Shown here in pieces: positions 24,189-36,849 of a stretch of DNA of 64,000 nucleotides (its first letter is position 1; the number at the start of each line of letters is the position of its first letter). Source of the DNA: Isoetes taiwanensis. Its lineage: Eukaryota; Streptophyta; Lycopodiopsida; Isoetales; Isoetaceae. A model generated the notes under the pieces. The model was not told the origin of the DNA and made no database searches. It saw only the letters and a list, made by a program, of their open reading frames with translations. The stretch covers positions 1 to 64,000 of the forward strand of contig JAJEKV010000833.1 in assembly GCA_021234155.1 (NCBI GenBank), given 5' to 3'. Position numbers and translations under genes: made by a program.

Positions 24189-25827
24189 AATAATAATAAC
24201 ACATTTATTATGAATGAAGTTAATACATTTAATTTAAAGCCTATAAAATGAATTTAACCAATAAAGAAATATAAGATTTTAACGCCATTAAATGATGTCG
24301 CTTTTAAATATATTAAAAAATACAAAAATAAATGAAGCCTAATTTTTTTTTAGCTAAATACATTAATCAATAAATTAAGCTAAATACATTAATCAATACA
24401 CAACATATTGAAAATTAAATGCTTACCCCGGGTACAGGGAGCAAAGTTGTTTTGCACAAACAACGATTTGCTAGGAGTGTACATGCAAAACAATAAATTC
24501 AATGATTAGTAAAATATTAGTATAAATAAACAACTTAAAGGAAAAAAAAAATATGGAAAATCAATGGGGAGGGTGGTTTCAATGACGCCCCCTTCTTGGA
24601 TAACAATTTAACCTAAATAAAGCATTAGTATTTTATTAGCTTATTGAAAAAATTAAATCCTTACCCGAAGAGGTGCCAACTTGTTTTTAAGAAGAACACA
24701 TTTTGCTAGGAGTGTACATGCAAAAAAAAAAAATTCAATGATTAGAAAGAAATAGTATAAAAAACAACTAATAAAAAAAAATTTTGAAAGAAGAAGGGTC
24801 TCGCCTTTTAACGACGCCTTCTTAGATGGAAAAAAATTAGAAGAAGAATGGAAGAATTCAAGAAGAAAAGGCTAAGAAGAAGAGGAGGAACCCCAAAATG
24901 GGGAGGAAGAATAAAAGAAGATGAAGCGCAAAAGGAGGATTAAGAGTAAGAATTTGAATAAGAGGAGGAAGAAGTAGTATAAGAGGAGGAAGAATCAAGA
25001 AGAAGATGACAAAGGGAATGGAAGAATATGTATGGAAGAAGGATGCAAGAATGGAAGAAGAAGAATGAAGGTTGAAGGAAGAACAAACAACAAATACAAA
25101 AAGCCCTAAATCTACCCAAAAACAAGTTTAGATTCAAAAACGAAGTTGGTTGATCCCGTAACATACCTTATGAAGCTTGTCTTACATTTAGAATAGACCC
25201 TAAAGTAGATCCGCTACCAAAAATCGCTTCAAAAACGCCTCCATAAGCTTTGCTTGCTCGAAAATAAGCGCGGATTGCCACCGCTTTGATTTAAATCACA
25301 AGTCGCCGTTTAACGACGCCTTGACGCCGTTGAACGACGACAAAAAACGCCGCTGAACGACGCTTGTAACGACGTTTTTTTTTTTTGACGACCAAAAAAA
25401 AATTTTTTTTTTTTTAAATAGTATAGAATGCATGTACACTTGATACATGGGTTTATTTAAACCGATAGGAATTTATTTGACTTGCTACACCACCTAAAGT
25501 TATGAAATATACCACCATGAAAAATGTTCAATGTTTTGTGGTACATCCGCTGAGCTATGAGGTATATAATAATGATGATGATAACTAGTAATACCTTACC
25601 CGCTACGATAACTAATACCTTACCAACATGCAAAGATGTAGTTTATCTTAAAATTTTATTTTGTTAGATTTAAAAAGGTTAGGTTTCCACCAATAGTATA
25701 TGTAGCTATATGTTCGCTTGTTATATATATATTTACACATATATATATATATTTTTTTTTAATTTTGTCCCCCGCTATGAGAACTAATACCCTACCAACA
25801 TGCTAAGATGTAGTTTATCTCAACATG
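24121..25827. other. AT-rich and GAAGAA-rich CACTA interior, no gene
   Basis: Two related ~110-base segments (24,422-24,535 and 24,660-24,775) share TTTGCTAGGAGTGTACATGC. Purine-rich sequence fills 24.8-25.1 kb. Another set of CGCCGTTGAACGACG motifs is at 25,300-25,370. A further duplicated word (TACCAACATGCAAAGATG-like, at 25,621 and 25,794) borders the tandem array. No transposase frame was seen. Confidence 0.6.
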
Positions 25828-28800
25828 CCCGTATGTTGGCGATGACTTAGGATGCTAGCCGACAAAAAATCGTAATTTAAGTCCGCATTATGCATTAATT
25901 ACTTAATTTATTTAATGTCTTGCACATCGCAAAAGCTGGCCTTGACTTCTAACCGCCACAACGGAGGAGTACAGTCCAAACTCCATTCCGCTGGGCCTCT
26001 TGCTTCGCTTCAATCGCATGTGATTGGCCACGCCCCAAGTGCAAAAGACCAAAACTGCAAGACCCAAAACGCAAAACCCCGCTAGAACCCGCAACTCATA
26101 GGGTTTACGCCGGAGGCTCTATGCTTGTCGATTTGACTAGGACCTTGGCGCCGTGTCTTGACGTGAGAGGGGGGGTGTTGACGCCAGAGCACGGACCCTA
26201 AAACCACCCGGGCGCCTTTGCCCCAAAAGTCCTCTCCCGGTTGCCCCCGGCGACGACGGGCAACTTCCCCTCCGGAAACCGCGGATCTGCGCCTCGCCAA
26301 TGGAGAACGCCGACATTGCCCTAGGGACCAAGTTTTGTGGCCGTAAGCCCACCCCTTTCAAAAGAAGTTAAACTATCTCATGTGCAACACACCGTAGTCA
26401 ATTGGCCTAGGAGGTGGATGAATACCGCAATGTAGGGGGCGAAGTGTTTTTTTCTTTTGCAAAACCGACCGTAACTTGGTCCCTAGGGTAATTTTGGCAT
26501 TCCGGACGATGTGGGCTAAGTCGATCGAAGATTTCGAGCCTCCCGCAATGTCCGGAACGACAAAACACTTTGGTTTCTACATCGCCGCCGCGCAGATTTT
26601 CGCAAGGGTTTGATATGTTCTCCTGTGACGGATGTTGGATTTTTTGGACCTTCTGACCAGGTTCCTTGAACAAAGGATTCAACTGGCCGGATACGGAACC
26701 GAGATCCGGAGTGTGGTCTTTAGCGCATGCCCCCGGAAAGCCGCCGTGAAAGGTCTGCCTTGGGAAGCTTTTTGGGGCTCGGCCTCCCCGGGTTCTGGAC
26801 TCTCCCCTAATGAGGAGGCCTTGCAAGGTCCCGCCTTGTTTGACTTGGGCAAGTGTGTGCCGCTGGCCGCCCAACAACAAAGCTGCCCTGACCGTTTCTA
26901 GTGCAAACTATTTGATCTAAACCTTATCCAAAATTTTTGAAAGTTGGCCTGTATGTTGGCGATGACTTAGGAAGCTAGTCGACAAAAATCAGAATTTAAG
27001 TCCGTACTATGCATTAATTACTTAATTTATTTAATGTCTTGCTACCGCAAAGCGCCCTTGACTTCTAACCGCCACAACGGAGGAGTACAGGTCCAAACTC
27101 CATTCCGCCGGGCCTCCCCTTGCTTCGCTTCAATCGCATGTGATCGGGCCACGCCCCAAGTGCAAAAGACCAAAATCAAGACCCAAAACGCAAAACCCCC
27201 GCTAGAACCCGCAACTCATAGGGTTTACGCTTTCGGAGGCTCTATCCTTGTCGATTTGACTAGGACCTTGCGCCGGTCTTGATGTAGAGGGGGGTGTTGA
27301 CGCCAGAGCACGACCCTAAAACCACCCGGAAGCAGCCTTTGCCCCAAAATTCCTCTCCCAAAGGCTCCCGGCGACGGACGGCAACTTCCCTCTCCGAACC
27401 GCGGATCCGCTCTCTCGCCAATGGACTCAGAACGCCGACATTGCCCTAGGGGACCAAGTTTTGTGGCCGTAAGCCCACCCCTTTCGAAGAAGCCAAACTA
27501 TCTCATGTGCAACACACTGTGAGTCAATTGGCCTAGGAGGTGGTCACAACACCGCAATGTAGGGCTTAAGTGTTTGTTTTCTTTTGCAAAACTGACCGTG
27601 ATAACTTGGTCCCTAGGGTAATTTTGGCATTCCGGACGATGTGGCTTAAGTCGGATCGGCATTTGAGTTCTCCGCGAATGTCCGAACGACAAAACACTTT
27701 GGTTTCTACTGTCGCCCGTAGACGCTTCAGGGTTTGATATGTTCTCCCGGACGGATGTTGGATTTTTGGACCTTCTCGACCAGGTTCCTTGAACAAAGGA
27801 TTCAACGGCCGGATACGGAACCGAGATCCCGGAGTGTGGTCTTTAGCGACCTCGGGCGGAGCGCCGCCAGAAAGGCTGCCTTTGGAAGCTTTTTGGGGCT
27901 CGGCCCCGGGTTCTGGACTCTCCCTCTAATGAGGAGGCCTTGCAAGGTCCTGGCCTTGTTTGACTTGGGCAAGTGTGTCACCGGCTGCCCAACAACAAAG
28001 CCGCCCTGACCGTTCTAGTGCAAACTATTTGATCTAAACCTTATCCAAAATTTTGAAAGTTGGCCTGTATGTTGGCGATGACTTAGGAAGCTAGCCGACA
28101 AAAAATCAGAATTTAAGTCCGTATTTATGCATTAATTACTTAATTTATTTAATGTCTTGCTACCGCAAAAGCTGCCCTTTGACTTCTAACCGCCATTAAC
28201 GGGAGGAGTACAGTGTCCAAACTCCATTCCGCATTGGCTCCCTTGCTTCAAGGTTTCAACCGCATGTGATCGGGCCACGCCCCAAGTGCAAAAGACCAAA
28301 ACTCTAAGACTCCAAAACGCAAAACCCCGCTAGAACCTCGCAACTCATAGGGTTTACGCCGGGAGGCTCTATCCTTGTCGATTTGACTAGGACTTGGCGC
28401 TGCGGTCTTGATGTAGAGGGGGTGTTGACGCCGTGAGCACGGACCCTAAAACCACCCCGAAGCAGCCTTTGCCCAAAAATTCCTCTCCCAAAGCGCCCTC
28501 GGGCGACGGACGGGCAACTTCCCTCTCCGAACCGGATCCTGCTCTCGCCAATGGACTCTCGAACGCCGACATTGCCCTAGGGACCAAGTTTTGTGGCCGA
28601 AGCCCACCCCTTCTTCGAAGAAGCGCCAAACTATCTCATGTGCAACACACTCGTAGTCAATTGGCCTAGGAGGTGGTCACACAACCGCGAATGTAGGGCG
28701 AAGTGTTTGTTTCTTTTGCAAAACCGACCGTGATAACTTGGTCCCTAGGGTAATTTTGGCATTCCCGGACGATGTGGCTAAGTCGGATCGGCATTTTCGA

Positions 28801-31800
28801 GCCTCCGCAATGTCCGAACGACAAAACACTTTGGTTTCTACGCCGCCGCTAGACGCTTCGCGGGTTTGATATGTTCTCCGGACGGATGTTGGATTTTTTG
28901 ACCTTCTGGACCAGGTTTCCTTGAACAAAGGATTCAACTGGCCGGATACGGAACCGGAGATCCGGAGTGTGGTCTTTAGCGCACGCCCGGGCGGAGCCGC
29001 CGTGAAAGGCTGCCTTGGGAAGCTTTTTGGGGCTCGCCCCCGGGTTCGGACTCTCCCCTCTAATGAGGAGGCCTTGCAAGGTCCTCGCCTTGTTTGACTT
29101 GGGCAAGTGTGTGCTTGGCTACGCCCAACAACAGTCTGCCCCTGACCGTTCTAGTGCAAACTATTTGATCTAAACCTTATCCAAAAATTTTGAAAGTTGG
29201 CCTGATGTTGGCGATGACTTAGGAAGCTAGCCGACAAAAAATCAGAATTTAAGTCCATACTATGCATTAATTACGAATTTATTTAATGTCTTGCTATCGC
29301 GAAAAAGCTGCCCTTGACTTCTAACCGCCACAACGGAGGAGTACTGTGTCCAAACTCCATTCCGCAGGGCCTCTTGCTTTCGCTTCAATCGCATGTGATC
29401 GGCCACGCCCCAAGTGCAAAAGACCAAAACCAAGACCCAAAACGCAAAACCCCGCTAGAACCTTGGCAACTCATAGGGTTTACGCCGGAGGCTCTATCCT
29501 TGTCGATTTGACTAGGACCTTGCGCCGCGGTCTTGATGTAGAGGGGGTGTTGACGCTTTGAGCACGGACCCTAAAACCACCCCGAAGCAGCTTTGCCCCA
29601 AAATTCCTCTCCCAAAGGCCCTCGGGCGACGGACGGCAACTTCCCCTCCCCGGATCTATCTCTCGCCAATGGACTCGAACGCCGAAATTGCCCTAGGGAC
29701 CAAGTTTTGTGGCCGTAAGCCCACCCCTTCGAAGAAGCCAAACTATCTCATGTGCAACACACCGTAGTCAATTGGCCTAGGAGGTGGTCGCCAATATCAG
29801 AATGTAGGGCGAAGTGTTTGTTTCTTTTGCAAAACTGACCGTATAACTTGGTCCCTAGGGTAATTTTGGCATTCCGGACGATGTGGCGAAGTCGGATCGG
29901 CATTTCGGAGCCTCCGCAATGTCCGAACGACAAAACACTTTGGTTTCTACTGTCGCCCGCAGGACGCTTCGCGGTTTGATATGTTCTCCTGACGGATGTT
30001 GGATTTTTGACCTTCTGGACCAGGTTCCTTGAACAAAGGATTCAAACGGTCGGATACGGGAACCGAGATCCCGGAGTGTGGTCTTTTAGCGCACACCGGG
30101 CGGAAAGGCCGCCGTGAAAGGCTGCCTTGGAAGCTTTTGGGGCTCTCGGGCCCGGGTTCTGGACTCTCCCCTAATGAGGAGGCCTTGCAAGGTCCCCGCC
30201 TTGTTTGACTTGGGCAAGTGTGTCGCTCGGCCGCCCAACAACAGCTGCCCTGACCGCTCTAGTGCAAACTATTTGATCTAAACCTTATCCAAAATTTTTG
30301 AAAGTTGGCCTGTATGTTGGCGATGACTTAGGAAGCTAGCTGACAAAAAATCAGAATTTAAGTCCATACTATGCATTAATTACGAATTTATTTAATGTCT
30401 TGCTATCGCAAAGCGCCCTTGACTTCTAACCGCCACAACGGGAGGAGTACAGTCCAAACTCCATTCCGCCGGGCCCCTTGCTTCGCTGCTTCAATCGCAT
30501 GTGATCGGCCACGCCCCAAGTGCAAAAAAAGACCAAAATCGGCAGACTCCAAAACGCAAAACCCCGCTAGAACTTGGCAACTCATAGGGTTTACGCCGAG
30601 GCTCTATCCTTTGTCGATTTGACTAGGACCTTGGCGCCGCGGTCTTGATGTAGAGGGGGGTGTTGACGCCGCAGAGCACGGACCCTAAAACCACCCGAAG
30701 CAGCTTGCCCCAAAATTCCTCCCAAAGGCCTCCCGGGCGACGGGCAACTTCCCTCCCGAACCGCGGATCCTGCCTTCGCCAATGGACTCTTAACGCCGAC
30801 ATTGCCCCTAGGGACCAAGTTTTGTGGCCGAAGCCCACCCCTTCTCAAGAAGCGCCAAACTATCTCATGTGCAACACACTCGTAGTCAATTGGCCTAGGA
30901 GGTGGTCAATAACCGCAATGTAGGGCGAAGTGTTTGTTTTGCAAAACCGACCGCATAACTTGGTCCCTAGGGTAATTTTGGCATTCCGGACGATGTGTAT
31001 AAGTCGATCGGCATTTCGAGCTCCGCGAATGTCCGAACGACAAAACACTTTGGTTTCTAATGCCGCCCGCAGACGCTTCAAGGGTTTGATATGTTCTCCC
31101 GGACGGATGTTGGATTTTTTTGACCTTCTCGGACCAGGTTCCTTGAACAAAGGATTCAACGGCCGGATACGGGAACCCAGATCCGGAGTGTGGTCTTTAG
31201 CGCGCCCCGGGCGGAGCGCGCCGTGAAAGGCTTTTTGGAAGCTTTTTGGGGCTCGCCCCGGGTTCTGGACTCTCCCCTCTAATGAGGGAGGCCTTGCAAG
31301 GTCCCCGCCTTGTTTGACTTGGGCAAGTGTGTCACCTGGCTGCCCAACAACAAAGCTGCCCTGACTGTTCTAGTGCAAACTATTTGATCTAAACCTTATC
31401 CAAAAAATTTTGAAAGTTGGCCTGTATGTTGGCGATGACTTAGGAAGCTAGCTGACAAAAATCAGAATTTAAGTCCATACTATGCATTAATTACGAATTT
31501 ATTTAATGTCTTGCTATCGCAAAAGCGGCCCTTGACTTCTAACCGCCACAACGGAGGAGTACAGGTCCAAACTCCATTCCGCTGGGGGCCCCTTTGCTTC
31601 GCTTCAATCGTGCATGTGATCGGCCACGCCCCAAGTGCAAAAGACCAAAACTTCTAAGACTCCAAAACGCAAACCCCCGCTAGAACCCGCAACTCATAGG
31701 GTTTACGCTTTGGAGGCTCTATCCTTGTCGATTTTGACTAGACCTTTGCGCCGTGTCTTGATGTAGAGGGGGGTGTTGACGCCGCAGCACGGACCCTAAA

Positions 31801-34800
31801 ACCACCCGAAGCAGCCTTTGCCCCAAAATTCCTCTCCCGGGGCTCCCCGGGCGACGGACGCAACTTCCCTCTCCGAACGGGTGATCCTGCCTCGCCAATG
31901 GACTCAAAACGCCGACATTGCCCTAGGGACCAAGTTTTGTGGCCGAAGCCCACCCCTTCCTCAAGAAGCCAAACTATCTCATGTGCAACACACTCGTAGT
32001 CAATTGGCCTAGAGGTGGCTGCCGAATACCGCAAATGTAGGGCGAAGTGTTTGTTTCTTTTGCAAAACTGACCGTGATAACTTGGTCCCTAGGGTAATTT
32101 TGGCATTCCGGACGATGTGGCGAAGTCGGATCGCCATTTCGGAGCTCTCCGCAATGTCCTAACGACAAAACACTTTGGTTTTACATTGCCGCCGCAGACG
32201 CTTGCGGTTTGATATGTTCTCCCGGACGGATGTTGATTTTTGGACCTTCTTGACCAGTTCCTTGAACAAACGATTCAACTGGCCGGATACGGGAACCGGT
32301 GATCCGGGAGTGTGGTCTTTAGCGCACGCGGGCGGGCGAGCCGCCAGAAAGGTCTGCCTTGGAAAAGCTTTTGGGGCTGCTTCCCGGGTTCTGGACTCTC
32401 CCTCTAATGAGGAGGCCCTGCAAGGTCCCCGCCTTGTTTGACTTGGGCAAGTGTGTCACTCCCACGCCCAACAACAGCCGCCCTGGACCGCTCTAGTGCA
32501 AACTATTTGATCTAAACCTTATCCAAAATTTTTGAAAGTTGGGTATGTTGGCTTTATGACTTAGGAAGCTAGCCGACAAAAAATCAGAATTTAAGTCCAT
32601 ACTATGCATTAATTCACGAATTTACTTAATGTCTTGCCATATCGCAAAGCGCCCTTTGACTTCTAACCGCCACAACGGAGGAGTATGTGTCCAAACTCCA
32701 TTCCGCCGCCTCCCCTTGCTTCGCTTCAATCGCATGCATGTGATCGGCCACGCCCCAAGCGCAAAAGACCAAAAAGACTCCAAACGCAAAACCCCCGCTA
32801 GAACCTGGCAACTCATGGGGTTTACGCTGCCGAGGCTCTATCCTTGTCGATTTGACTAGGACCTTATGCCGTCTTGATGTAGAGGGAGGTGTTGACGCCG
32901 TGAGCACGGACCCTAAAACCACCGGGGCGCCTTTGCCCCAAAATTCCTCTCCCAAAGGTCCCCGGCGACGGACGGGCAACTTCCCTCTCCGAACCGCGGA
33001 TCATCTCGCCAATGGACTTTAACGCCGAAATTGCCCTAGGGACCAAGTTTTGTGGCCGTAAGCCCACCCCCTTCTCGAAGAAGCCAAACTATCTCATGTG
33101 CAACACACTCGTAGTCAATTGGCCTAGGAGGTGGTCTGGCGAATAACCGCAATGTAGGGCGTAGTGTTTGTTTCTTTTGCAAAACCGACCGTATAACTTG
33201 GTCCCTAGGGTAATTTTGGCATTCCGGACGATGTGGTTAAGTCGGATCGGCATTTCGAGCTCTCCGCAATGTCCGAACGACAAAACACTTTGGTTTCTAC
33301 ATTGCCGCCGCTAGACGCTTCACGGGCGTTGATATGTTCTCCTGACGGATGTTGGATTTTTGGACCTTCTTGGACCAGGTTCCTTGAACAAAGGATTCAA
33401 CGGTCGGATAGGGAACCGAGATCCTGAGTGTGGTCTTTAGCGTACGCCCCGGGCGGAGCCGCCAGAAAGGCTGCCAAAGCTTTTGGGGCTCGCCCCGGGT
33501 TCGGACTCTCCCCTAATGAGGAGGCCTTGCAAGGTCCCCGGGCCTTGTTTGACTTGGGCAAGTGTGTCAGCTCTACCGCCCAACAACAAAGGTGCCCTGA
33601 CCGTTCTAGTGCAAACTATTTGATCTAAACCTTATCCAAAATTTTGAAAGTTGGCCTGTATGTTGGCGATGACTTAGGAAGCTAGCCGACAAAAATCAGA
33701 ATTTAAGTCCATACTATGCATTAATTACTTAATTTACTTAATGTCTTGCTAATCGCAAAGCGCCCTTGACTTCTAACCGCCACAACGGAGGAGTATGTGT
33801 CCAAACTCCATTCCGCCGGGCCTCCTTTGCTTTCGCTTTTCAATCGCATGTGATCGCCACGCCCAACCGCAAAAAAGACCAAAACTTCAAGCTCCAAAAC
33901 GCAAAACCCCGCTAGAACCTCGGGCAACTCATAGGGTTTACGCTTGAGGCTCTATCCTTGTCGATTTGACTAGGGACCTTGGCGCGGTCTTGATGTAGAG
34001 GGAGGTGTTGACGCCGCAGAGCACGGACCCTAAAACCACCCTAGGCAGCTTGCCCCAAAAATTCCTCCCAAAGGTTCCCGGCGACGGACGCAACTTCCCC
34101 CTCTCCGAACTGATCCGCCTCCTCGCCAATGGACTCGGGAACGCCGAAATTGCCCCTAGGGACCAAGTTTTCAGGCCAAGCCCACCCCCTTCTCAAGAAG
34201 CGCCAAACTATCTCATGTGCAACACACTCGTAGTCAATTGGCCTAGGAGGTGGTGGCTGAATACCGCAATGTAGGGCGTAAGTGTTTGTTTTTTTTTGCA
34301 AAACCGATCGTGATAACTTGGTCCCTAGGGTAATTTTTGCATTCCGACGATGTGGCGAAGTCGGATAAACATTTCGAGCCTCCAGAATGTCCGGAACGAC
34401 AAAACACTTTGGTTTCTACGCTCGTCAATCTAGACGCCGCGGTTTGATATGTTCTCCAGGGACGGATGTTGATTTTTTGACCTTCTTGGACCAGGTTCCT
34501 TGAACAAAGGATTCAATCTGGCCTGACACGGGGAACAGATCCCGGAGTGTGGTCTTTACGCACGCCCGGCTGCCGCCGACAGAAAGGTCTGCCTTGGAAA
34601 GCTTTTGGGGCTCGCCTCCCTCGGGTTCTGGACTCTCCCCCTAATGAGGGAGGCCTTGCAAGGTCCCGCCTTGTTTGACTTGGGCAAGTGTGTCACCGTC
34701 GGCCCCCAACAACAAGCTGCCCGGACTGTTCTAGTGCAAACTATTTGATCTAAACCTTATCCAAAATTTTTGAAAGTTGGCCCAGTATGTTGGCGATGAC

Positions 34801-35690
34801 TTAGGAAGCTAATGACAAAAATCAGAATTTAAGTCCATACTATGCATTAATTACTTAATTTACTTAATGTCTTGCTATCGCAAAGCTGCCCTTGACTTCT
34901 AATCGCCACAACGAGGAGTACATGTCCAAACTCCATTCCGCCGGGTTCCCTTGCTTCGCGTTCTTCAAGCGCATGTGATCGGGCCACGCCCCAAGTGCAA
35001 AAGACCAAAACTCTAAGACCCAAAACGCAAACCCTCGCTAGAACTTGGCAACTCATGTGGTTTACGCTTAGGAGGCTCTATCCTTGTCGATTTGACTAGG
35101 ACCTTTGCGCCGCGTCTTGATGTAGAGGGGAGGTGTTGACGCCGTGAGAGCACTTTTAACCCTAAAACCACCCGGCGGCTTTTGCCCCAAAAATTCCTCT
35201 CCCAAAGGCTCCTCGGACCTGACGGGCAACTTCCTCCTCCGAACCGTGATTCGCTCTCGCCAATGGTTCGGGAACGCCGAAATTGCCCTAGGGACCAAGT
35301 TTTGTGGTCGTAAGCTCCACCCCTTTCGGAAGAAGCCAAACTATCTCATGTGCAACACACTCGTAGTCAATTGGCCTAGGAGGTGGTCACTAATACCGCA
35401 ATGTAGGGCGAAGTGTTTGTTTTTTTGCAAAACTGAAACCGTGATAACTTGGTCCTTAGGGTAATTTTGGCATTCCTGACGATGTGGCTAAGTCTGACCG
35501 CCATTTCTCGAAAGCCTCCGCGAATGTCCAAACGACAAAACACTTTGTTTCTACTGCCGCCTCGGGGACGCTTGCGGTTTGATATGTTCTCCTGGACGGA
35601 TGTTGGATTTTTGGACCTTCTTGGACCAGGTTCCTTGAACAAAGGATTCAACTGGCTTGATACGGAACCAAGATCCTGAGTGTGGTCTAG
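25828..35690. repeat. Tandem array, about 8.8 copies of a ~1.12-kb unit
   Basis: The word TTTAATGTCTTGC (or the TTAATGTCTTGC/TACTTAATGTC variants) recurs with its ATG at 25,915, 27,034, 28,152, 29,286, 30,395, 31,506, 32,629, 33,741 and 34,867, i.e. steps of 1,109-1,134 bases. Units are near-identical apart from small indels at fixed hot spots. Each contains the inverted pair CCCTAGGGACCAAGTT and AACTTGGTCCCTAGGG about 140-150 bases apart. Open frames occur in all six frames but change from copy to copy and carry no family motif, so I do not call genes. The last copy is disrupted at about 35,686, where GTGTGGTC joins a second partial copy. Confidence 0.95.
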
Positions 35691-35800
35691 GAGGTGGTCG
35701 TTGAATAATCGCGAAATAGGGCGGAAGTGTTTCGCTTTTTTGCAAACCCTCCCCGTAACTTAGTCCATAGGGTAATTTTGGCATTCCAAACGAGCATTCG
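35687..35800. repeat. Truncated, out-of-register array copy at the right edge
   Basis: After AGTGTGGTC the sequence jumps back about 800 bases in unit register to CTAGGAGGTGGTC, continues through GGTAATTTTGGCATTCC, and then leaves the array. It marks a deletion or unequal-exchange junction. Confidence 0.7.
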
Positions 35801-35807
35801 ACGTCAA

Positions 35808-35839
35808 GATAATTTTTTTTCGCACGCTATTTTTTTTCC

Positions 35840-35870
<31 letters not shown>

Positions 35871-36390
35871 AGTGACGTCGTTAAACGACGCTTTTTTACG
35901 CGGGCCATCGACAATAGCGTGGCGCGGACGATGCCAAACCGCGGGCAGCAAAACCGGGCCGCCACGCCGATATTCTAGCGCCGCTTAACGCACGCCATGT
36001 CGACGCTCATAGGGGGAAGACACTTTGGGTTGCTACAGGACCGCATGTCAGAGAAGCCACGGCCGACCGTCACGCCGATTTTTTAGTCGTCGCTCAACGA
36101 CGCCATGTCGACGCGGCGTAACACGGCATGCGTTACCGCATGAAGGCAAGCCACGCAACGGATGTGCCACGCATTTTGCGGAGACGCCGTTCAACGACGC
36201 CCACCGACGTGGTTTTGACACGCAGTTCGCCACCTTTGGCGGCATTTCATGCCACGCAGCCAATCCAACACGCCGCCCCCGAAACGCCGTTGAACGACGC
36301 CGAAACGACGTTGTCGTCGCTGGAACGACGATGTCGCCGATGTTCGACGCACGAATTGTTTTCGATGTCGCGGACGATGGTTGGACGCCG
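35808..36390. repeat. CACTA right subterminal repeats
   Basis: A poly(T)/poly(A) stretch (35,811-35,868) is followed by dense GTCGTTAAACGACG, GACGCCG and CGTTGAACGACG motifs up to the right end. These are the inverted counterpart of the left-end motifs. Overlapping open frames (up to 129 codons) on both strands are by-products of the high-GC repeats. Confidence 0.75.
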
Positions 36391-36407
36391 ACCATCCCTT
36401 TGTAGTG

Positions 36408-36732
36408 GAGTCCTTGTTACCGGCGCCCAATATTTTGGTGCTACAAATTGCACCATACGATCCATCCATCGGGCCGCCAAAAAGCAATCGGCCCGCTATC
36501 TTCTTGTTAAACCCTAATTCAATATACCTTAGGTAGTTTTCTTCAACAACACGGTATAAGTATATTTTTCAATAAATTTCGACTTTTCCACATGGAGCAA
36601 AACCAAATTTATTACAAGTGTAAATATAAGTTTAAGCAACCAAGTTCAAGTGGAATCCCAAATTCATATGCACCATCCAATAGTTCATATTTCAGCCTTT
36701 AACAAATAACACACTTAAATATGTTAATAAAA
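36408..36732 (+). repeat. Direct repeat R0, right part
   Basis: Matches 42,937-43,265 (GAGTCCTTGTTAC..., CCCTAATTCAATATACCTT, TTTCGACTTTTCCACATGG, AAATATGTTAATAAAA). Together with 22,268-23,780 it rebuilds one repeat copy into which the CACTA element inserted. Confidence 0.9.
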
Positions 36733-36804
36733 CCCGCCTCTTCCTCGTAGAATAGGTAACCTTGCAGACCTTTTTTGACTATAATAGTAGTGACAACAGT
36801 GAGA

Positions 36805-36832
36805 GTAGGGCCTTGTTGCCACAAGGCCCTAC
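36805..36832. other. Perfect 12-bp hairpin with 4-base loop
   Basis: GTAGGGCCTTGT and ACAAGGCCCTAC are exact reverse complements separated by TGCC. The hairpin sits just beyond the predicted 3' end of the minus-strand RT frame. A degenerate counterpart (GTAGGGACCTTG ... CCCCTAC) lies at 45,446-45,472 in the spacer between R2 and R3. It could act in transcript 3' ends. This is inference. Confidence 0.6.
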
Positions 36833-36849
36833 CTATCCCATATGTTGTA

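Larger units (their letters stand above)
23781..36407. mobile_element. Non-autonomous CACTA DNA transposon, 12.6 kb
   Basis: The left end is CACTACAAAATTAAAG and the right end ...CCCTTTGTAGTG, i.e. CACTACAAA in inverted orientation. Both are bracketed by the 3-bp duplication GAG (23,778-23,780 and 36,408-36,410). The paralogous locus at 42,901-42,960 shows the flanks joined around a single GAG (42,937-42,939), i.e. an unoccupied site. Both ends carry many CGACGCC/GGCGTCG subterminal motifs (23.8-24.1, 25.3 and 35.9-36.4 kb), typical of CACTA elements. I found no TNP1/TNP2-like or transposase frame, so mobility would need a helper. About 9.9 kb of the interior is a tandem array. Confidence 0.9.

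Noticed and set aside
25828-35690. CRISPR-like repeat arrangement
   Set aside because: The repeat unit is over 1 kb with no spacers. This is a satellite array in a plant transposon.
25912-35784. Many 60-157 codon frames in the 1.12-kb array
   Set aside because: Frames, starts and stops change between near-identical copies, no copy keeps the same product, and no domain is recognisable. Not a gene array.
36025-36517. Overlapping 98-129 codon frames on both strands
   Set aside because: By-products of GC-rich CACTA subterminal motifs.
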